Shown in pieces: positions 59,900-64,000 of a DNA stretch of 64,000 nt. The translations under genes were made by a program, and so were the position numbers. Numbering within the stretch: position 1 is the stretch's first letter; each line of letters begins with the position of its first letter. Source of the stretch: Euryodendron excelsum (Eukaryota > Streptophyta > Magnoliopsida > Ericales > Pentaphylacaceae); NCBI GenBank assembly GCA_033060915.1, contig CM065394.1, positions 20,953,501-21,017,500 of the forward strand, given 5' to 3'. The notes below the pieces were generated by a model. It searched no databases. It saw only the letters and a program-made list of their open reading frames with translations, and had not been told where the DNA came from.

Positions 59900-62800
59900 C
59901 TCTCTGTCTTGATCATTAGATAGACTCATTCTAAAGACTCTTCGTTAGACAACCTGGACTAAAGTCTACACTCTTCTTTTCTTTTATAGTTCTAATTTCA
60001 ATTTATAAAACATATATTAAATTATTAATATGTTATAAATAAATATATAATAGTTACATTAATAATTACACACTGTGTCCCAGACTCCCACTACCTAATT
60101 AAACTTTATTTTTTATTTTTCTCTAGACAATGACATAAGTTTTTATTTTTATTATAGATCCATATATATTTATGTATTTTTTTCCTTGTTGCATGTTATA
60201 AACAAATTGTAAGTGGTAACTCCACTCACCTAAATATAAAATATTTTTTAGTATAATAATATTGGATGGAATTATATTTCAATTTTATTACAATGTATCT
60301 AGTTCAAATGAATATATACCCCTCAAACATGCTCTATTATTGATATATTAGCATTAAAGTTACTAATTAATGAACTTTAAGTTATGTTTTCAAATGGTTC
60401 CTTATGCTTTCAAATTTTTCTATGTTTCCATTATGTTTCCGAAGCGTTTTCGAAATGTTTACGTTTTCGAGCCGACCGAAGCAACCCCTCAAAACGAAAT
60501 TTTGATCCTTAATGTAAGTTAGCTCCAGAATCAATGACCCAAGATAAAGAGGAAGTGGCCACACAAACAATATTACCTAAATTAGCTAAGGTAGTAGTGA
60601 AAGGGGAAGGAAGAGCAATATGCAAAGTCTGAACAACATCATTAAGCTGAGTAACAGATGAGAAAGGAAGTGCAGTACTCAAGCTCTGGACAATATTAGT
60701 AAACTGAGTGAGAAGAGCATCAATAGAACCATCGGTAACATGATTGACACTGTCCGGCTTCCCATACTTCGTCCAACACCATGATTCAGTATGATTGGTA
60801 CCACCACAATGAGTACACTTCCGATCATTACTGCCCTGAGTGCCATTACTGCAGCCAGAAGAACATCCACTACCACGAAAGTTGCCACCAAGAGAATTAC
60901 GGCCACCACGAACACTACAAGACCCACCGCGAAAGGGACCACGAGAACCACTCTGAGTGACCAAGGCATAGGACTCCAAATTAAGGGTAGAAGGGCCATC
61001 AATAGAGGAGGACTGACCCAAAGAAGGGCACAAAAGACAAGAATATGCATTAACAGCAGTAGGGAGAGTCTCATTGGTAAGAACCTAATCTTTGAAGCCA
61101 CGAAGTGAGGGGTCTAAGCCAGAAAGCAAGGAAGCAATCATAAAATCCTCCCAATATCGTTTCTGTTGCTCCAAATCAGCAATAAATGGACGAAACTACA
61201 ACAGTTGCTCCCACAAATTCTTAAGGGTGCTATAATAATCAGCTACGGGCTTGCTAGACTGTTCAGTGGTGAAGATCTGCTCATACAACTCAAAGACTAG
61301 GGAAACATTACTCTATTGTAAAAAAGATTCAACAAGAGAATCCCAAATTTTCTTGGGGGAATCACAAAACTCAACGGTAGTTGCATTATGAGGTTCCAAA
61401 CTATGCCACAACCAGCCCATAATAATGGAATCCTCACTCAACCAATCATCAGATAGTTAGTCCTCAGAGGGATGAGGTAAACTGGTGATGAATTTCAATT
61501 TCTGTTTCTCATAAAGAAAATTTTTACCGCGTGGGCCCAGGCAAGGTAGTTTAACCCATCCAATCACTTAGAAGTAATCGAGCGAGGTAGATCATCCACC
61601 CTAATCAGAGAACCTTTGTATTCAGGAGCCTTCGACTCATAAACCTTTTGGGCAGCCATAGAAAATAAGAAAATGGACCAATCAAATAACAAACAACAAA
61701 GATGCCAGCAGTGAGCCACACAAGAGTACGTAGACTAACCAAGAAGAGCAAAAAATGGGCTAAGGCAGCAAAAATAATCCAAAAACAAGTCAGCCAGGGC
61801 TATTTTGGCTCAAACAAAGGAAATATTCCACCAAATCAAGAAGAAACCATCAAGGCAGTCCTCAGAGGCTGATTTTGGCACTCACACAACAGATTCAAAG
61901 CAGCAACAAGGTTGGGTAATGGCCATAACAGGGAGCCGACCCTTTGTTTTGCTCAAAAACAAGCAAAAACTCCACCAAATCAAGAAGAAACCAGCAAAGC
62001 AACTCTCATATACTATTTTCGAAACGCACACAATAGATTTAAAACAGCGAAAAGGTTGGGTAATGACCAAATTCGCAGATCGAAGAAAATAGGACCAAAA
62101 TTCCGAAAATTCAAAAGAAATCTGAAACTTGCATCAAACAACTTAAAAAAAATCAGGGAAAATCACCATAAATACCAAGAGGGCAAGTTGATCAAAAAGA
62201 GGCATTCGTCGGAGTTATGCGACCGTACAATGCTGACATCATGCTGACGTCATTGTACGGATGATGACATAAGCACGTCACTATTATAGCGTGACGACTC
62301 CTAGAGTGTTCTAAGATGTTCTAGGTACGGATCGTGTTGCTCTGATACCAAGTTGAAGTGGAAATTAGGGTTAGATGGACGGAGAAGAGAGAAGATAGAG
62401 AGAGATTAGAGGAAAGAAAATAGGCTTAGGGTTACATAATGTAATCTCTACACCTTAGCATTCATATATATACTAGTCAAATAAGTAGCAAAAGTATAAG
62501 ACTACCCTTATCAGAAATAAGACTCGCTAACAGAGTTCTAGCAGCTATCATGAAATAGATGGGGTAACGTGTAGCACATCTTGGAAACAATAAAACTATG
62601 ACTTCTGCACAAGTGGAGATTTAACTAGGTATAGAAAGTAAGGAATTATGGCATTTAGTAATGCTTGAAACTATCAGACCATGGTATCCCCCAACAAGGA
62701 ACAACAACCCCCCACCCCCACCCCAAACAACTCCCTCCCTCCCTTCTCCTTCTCTTCCCTCTCTCCTCCCTCTTCTTTCTTGTTCTGGCTTCAATGACCA

Positions 62801-63442
62801 AACAAGAGGAAAAAAAAACTGTATGTAGCACTGATAATTTCAGCCAGAAGAAAGATTTTATGCAAGTTACTCCTCAAAACATTAATAATTATGCAGAGAG
62901 AGCTCAAATACAGGGATTAGTAACTTCTGGAACAGTATATAAGAATTGATAGTTAGAAGAAAGGAAAAAAAGGAGTTAATACAAAGTAATCCTCAAAGAA
63001 GCTGTTGCTACTATGGATGATTATGCAGTAAAAGAATGTTTAATACAATGACCCACTGCTTCTCAGAGTCAACAGCATTTAATAATGTGTCATGAAATAC
63101 CTGATCTGAAGACGTGAAATAACATAAAGCCCTCAGGTAAAAAAAAAAAAATCATAATATAAGAAAAATAAAAACCGGTTGCAACAGACTTCAAACCTAT
63201 TTCCGCAAATGGTTGCCCATCAAACCAAATATACATATATATGATACCTGAACATACTTCCGATTAAGTTGTTCTAACCAATCGGTTTTCACACACACTT
63301 TGTCATCTGAGAAGACATGGCTGCTTCTTTTCAGAATGGTTGCAATTGTATACCCTAAAGCCATCAGTCCACCAAGAAGGCGCACACTAACTTCAAAAGT
63401 GATTCTTGGTGATATGATGAATGGACTATCTGTAACCCACTC
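48154..63442 (-). CDS. TTM2: Triphosphate tunnel metalloenzyme TTM1/TTM2-like, 3' six exons (partial)
   Basis: Plant TTM1/TTM2 combine a uridine-kinase-like domain, a CYTH triphosphate-tunnel domain, a coiled coil and a tail anchor. They are known as pyrophosphatases of the mitochondrial outer membrane linked to senescence or immunity. Exons on the minus strand: 63248-63442 ([39 protein letters not shown], end of the tunnel domain), 50298-50420 ([17 protein letters not shown]), 50117-50229 ([20 protein letters not shown]), 49810-49933 ([17 protein letters not shown]), 49210-49482 ([20 protein letters not shown] coiled coil) and 48154-48372 ([13 protein letters not shown], then the hydrophobic anchor [17 protein letters not shown], stop at 48154). 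All junctions are GT..AG and frames join without stops. The catalytic EXEXK part and start codon lie beyond the window. TTM1 versus TTM2 is not resolved. Confidence 0.93.
48373..49209 (-). other. TTM last intron
   Basis: 837 bp between a donor GTACTG (49209) and acceptor CTGAACAG (48373). No feature beyond AT-rich intronic sequence. Confidence 0.7.
49483..49809 (-). other. TTM intron between exon 49810-49933 and exon 49210-49482
   Basis: 327 bp, donor GTGACT at 49809 and acceptor GTTTCAG at 49483. Nothing else seen. Confidence 0.7.
50909..51214. mobile_element. MITE with 8-bp target duplication
   Basis: Ends CTATGTTACCTAGACTC and, inverted, CTATGTTACTTGGGTTC bound 306 bp, flanked by GGGATTAT (50901-50908) and GGGATCAT (51215-51222). 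GTGTCGGA-type words near both ends resemble a widespread plant repeat. The window's right end (63600-63770) has similar GTGTCCGACACGTGTC words. Confidence 0.78.
51635..52239. mobile_element. Non-autonomous hAT-like element (605 bp)
   Basis: Terminal repeats TAGAAATGTAAAT and TAGGGATGTCAAT (inverted at the right) are flanked by a perfect 8-bp duplication CACACCAC at 51627-51634 and 52240-52247, the hAT signature length. GGCCC/GGGCC-rich subterminal sequence mirrors itself across the element. No transposase is present. Confidence 0.9.
52248..54072. other. Gene-free intronic DNA left of the copia element
   Basis: AT-rich. TTTCGGAATGTTTCATTTG-like words near 53150-53290 echo the element at 59412-60512, so a related decayed insertion is possible. 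No coding similarity found. Confidence 0.5.
54078..54258 (-). repeat. 3' LTR of the copia element
   Basis: 181 bp, about 90% alike to 62351-62532 by eye. On the minus strand it starts TGTTAGCGAGTC and ends CACTTCAACT, so the usual final CA is CT. A polypurine tract AGGGGGAG (54259-54266) lies directly before it. Confidence 0.9.
54259..55667 (-). pseudogene. Copia RT C-terminal part and RNase H
   Basis: From the right: the RT fingers end at 55668 where a solo LTR interrupts them. Then [15 protein letters not shown] (55440-55480), [20 protein letters not shown] with [15 protein letters not shown], and the polymerase motif [12 protein letters not shown] (about 55190-55225). Then [36 protein letters not shown], and the RNase H blocks [20 protein letters not shown] and [12 protein letters not shown]. 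Stops in several places. Tyrosine and both aspartates of the RT motif are retained. Confidence 0.9.
55668..57675 (-). mobile_element. Solo LTR of a SIRE/Maximus-like copia family (2008 bp)
   Basis: On the minus strand it starts TGTTGACTCAAGG..TTTTGATGATAAGC and ends CCCCCCTCTTGGGTTGC..GGGCTAACA, end sequences typical of plant SIRE-type LTRs. Perfect TGTTT duplications flank it (55663-55667, 57676-57680), and it splits the RT of the copia host exactly. At 56335-56740 degenerate 70-100 bp units carry palindromic GAGTCGACTC-type motifs. No coding domain. Confidence 0.88.
56335..56740. repeat. Degenerate repeats with AGTCGACT-like palindromes
   Basis: Near 56340, 56360, 56430, 56565, 56610, 56635, 56690 and 56715 the words (A/T)GAGTCG(A/G)CTC or ATGAGGCGA(C/T)TCTTCAT recur, separated by CTTCTGTCTTCATGAG-like text. 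Short open frames here are not genes. Confidence 0.75.
57681..59411 (-). pseudogene. Copia integrase and linker to RT
   Basis: The minus strand reads [20 protein letters not shown] (59340-59400, post-protease). Then [18 protein letters not shown] (zinc-binding end), [18 protein letters not shown] and [17 protein letters not shown] (first catalytic D), [13 protein letters not shown] (second D) and, at 58550-58620, [20 protein letters not shown] (usual QNGVAERKNRH; the catalytic E is retained). [20 protein letters not shown] follows. The acidic linker region 57700-58310 is eroded. Confidence 0.9.
59412..60512. mobile_element. TIR element inserted in the copia gag-pol
   Basis: Ends CTAAGGAACTAAATTTCGTTT and, inverted, TTAAGGATCAAAATTTCGTTT bound 1.1 kb of unrelated DNA that separates the protease motif WVIDSGA from its downstream sequence. 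It includes a (TC)n run at 59867-59900 and TTTCGAAACG-type words near both ends. No transposase. Target duplication unclear. Confidence 0.65.
60513..61659 (-). pseudogene. Copia gag and protease start
   Basis: It starts [20 protein letters not shown] at 61659. Capsid-like blocks [34 protein letters not shown] and [10 protein letters not shown] follow. A glycine/arginine/serine-rich segment (60870-60960) precedes a CCHC knuckle [20 protein letters not shown] (60775-60835, C-x2-C-x4-H-x4-C complete). It ends at the protease active site WVIDSGA near 60530, where the TIR element is inserted. Four or more stops interrupt the frame. Confidence 0.9.
61813..62080. repeat. 144-bp tandem duplication in the copia 5' leader
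   Basis: TCCACCAAATCAAGAAGAAA occurs at 61827 and 61971, and AGGTTGGGTAATG near both unit ends, giving two diverged copies between gag and the primer binding site. Confidence 0.8.
62339..62350 (-). promoter_or_regulatory. Copia primer binding site (initiator tRNA-Met type)
   Basis: TGGTATCAGAGC directly abuts the 5' LTR, the classic complement to the initiator methionine tRNA 3' end used by copia elements. Confidence 0.93.
62351..62532 (-). repeat. 5' LTR of the copia element
   Basis: 182 bp, begins TGTTAGCGAGTC and ends CCACTTCAACT on the minus strand, immediately followed by the primer binding site. Confidence 0.9.
62538..63247. other. Gene-free intronic DNA right of the copia element
   Basis: A C- and T-rich segment at 62690-62785 and AT-rich remainder. 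The short frame at 62665-62949 is composition-driven. Confidence 0.55.
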
Positions 63443-64000
63443 CTGAAAGCAAAAAGTAAAACTGGTCAGGAGAGAATAAAGTTTTACTCTAGTTCTAACC
63501 ATTGCTGTACTTCACGACACATTCCTACTAAACTATTTATCAGAACAGAAGCATGAAGTTAAGTGATGTCAACCTAGGAAGAACGCACACTTCGTTGGAA
63601 GAGCCGTACCTGTGTCGAACACCGACAAGCGTGGGACACTCGCGGACACGTGTCGACACTCCATTTTACGTGTCCGATTTTTTATTTATTAATTTTTATG
63701 TCGGATACTCCACGGACACGGTTTGGACACGCGTGTCCCATTTTGGACACTTTAGAGACACAGCGGAGGCTCGTCTATAAATTTTAAAACTAATTGTTAG
63801 ATAGAAGAAGAAGAAGAAGAAGAAGAAGAAGAAGAAAAATAAGTATACTACTAATATTGGTGGTTATTTTGTTTTGTTTGCTCTTCATGGATTTTATATT
63901 AGATGATGATGGATAGTTGATGAACTATAATTGACTAGTTGTGAATGATTTGTTGCCAATCAAGGAGTGAAATATGTTATTTTTTATTTTAATTGATGTT
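63443..64000. other. TTM upstream intron, cut by the window edge
   Basis: It contains GTGTCCGACACGTGTC-like words at 63600-63770, probably one end of a repeat like that at 50909-51214, and a (GAA)n run at about 63805-63836. No exon recognised. Confidence 0.55.

Larger units (their letters stand above)
54078..62532 (-). mobile_element. Ty1/copia retrotransposon with short LTRs, broken and nested
   Basis: LTRs of 181 and 182 bp (54078-54258, 62351-62532) are flanked by perfect GAGTT duplications (54073-54077, 62533-62537). The minus-strand order primer binding site, gag, protease, integrase, RT, RNase H is the copia order. A 2008-bp solo LTR in RT and a 1.1-kb element after the protease inflate it to 8.5 kb. 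Many stops make it inactive. It lies in the same orientation as the TTM gene. Confidence 0.93.
50421..63247 (-). other. 12.8-kb TTM intron filled with transposons
   Basis: The donor GTATCA follows NRKYVQ at 63247 and the acceptor TTTGTAG precedes VQGGERLYV at 50421. It contains a MITE (50909-51214), an hAT-like element (51635-52239), a copia retrotransposon (54078-62532) with two further insertions, and gene-free DNA at 50421-50908, 51215-51626, 52248-54072 and 62538-63247. At 62690-62780 there is a pyrimidine-rich run. Confidence 0.88.

Noticed and set aside
60791..61108. Threonine/isoleucine-rich plus-strand frame
   Set aside because: It is the complement of the glycine-rich, CCHC-bearing copia gag on the minus strand.
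1..64000. Searched by eye for tRNA, rRNA, organelle-derived insertions and resistance-type genes
   Set aside because: No cloverleaf-like B-box and A-box pair, rRNA-like block, plastid gene sequence or NB-ARC motif was recognised; a tRNAscan and organelle search would be the decisive test.

Overview
This is a plant (angiosperm) nuclear window. The evidence is AT-rich intron/exon structure with canonical GT..AG sites, plant-type H/ACA and tunnel-metalloenzyme genes, plant Ty3/gypsy (Tat clade) and Ty1/copia retrotransposons, hAT-like elements and (TC)n/(TA)n microsatellites. There is no bacterial-style gene organisation, no CRISPR array and no RNA gene that I can support. The species cannot be named from the sequence alone.

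Layout. Positions 1-2485 are gene-free DNA with small tandem duplications and a fold-back element. Positions 2486-30049 are one very old Tat-clade gypsy retrotransposon on the minus strand (478-bp LTRs; gag, protease, RT, two RNase H modules, integrase and an antisense extra ORF, all broken). It has been expanded by four nested solo LTRs: three giant ones of a single family (5965, 4753 and 4691 bp; target-site duplications GATGG, GTAGC and ATATT) and one of 1806 bp. Positions 30468-39408 are a second Tat-clade element on the plus strand (TSD GAAAC), with an internal deletion that removed the RNase H region and a 2.3-kb antisense ORF with intron-like interruptions.

Only two host genes are visible. 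NHP2 (H/ACA snoRNP subunit 2; four exons, 39882-44448, plus strand) is complete. A TTM1/TTM2-type triphosphate tunnel metalloenzyme gene occupies 48154 to beyond 63442 on the minus strand; its last six exons are present and its kinase-like 5' part lies outside the window. The two genes are convergent, separated by a 3.7-kb spacer that holds a 610-bp solo LTR. One TTM intron has grown to 12.8 kb by insertion of a broken Ty1/copia element (54078-62532, itself carrying a 2-kb solo LTR and a terminal-inverted-repeat element), an hAT-like element and a small MITE.

I did not find a new multi-gene system. The most unusual observations are: (1) the giant-LTR family, whose promoter region carries a varying number of near-perfect GGCGCC-type palindromes and whose transcribed part is an almost G-free degenerate tandem repeat about 2-2.8 kb long; (2) antisense, apparently intron-containing ORFs placed identically in both Tat elements; (3) independent minisatellites at the same 3' position in both Tat elements; (4) a ribosome-biogenesis type promoter for NHP2 (site II plus telo boxes) beginning less than 300 bp from a retrotransposon LTR.
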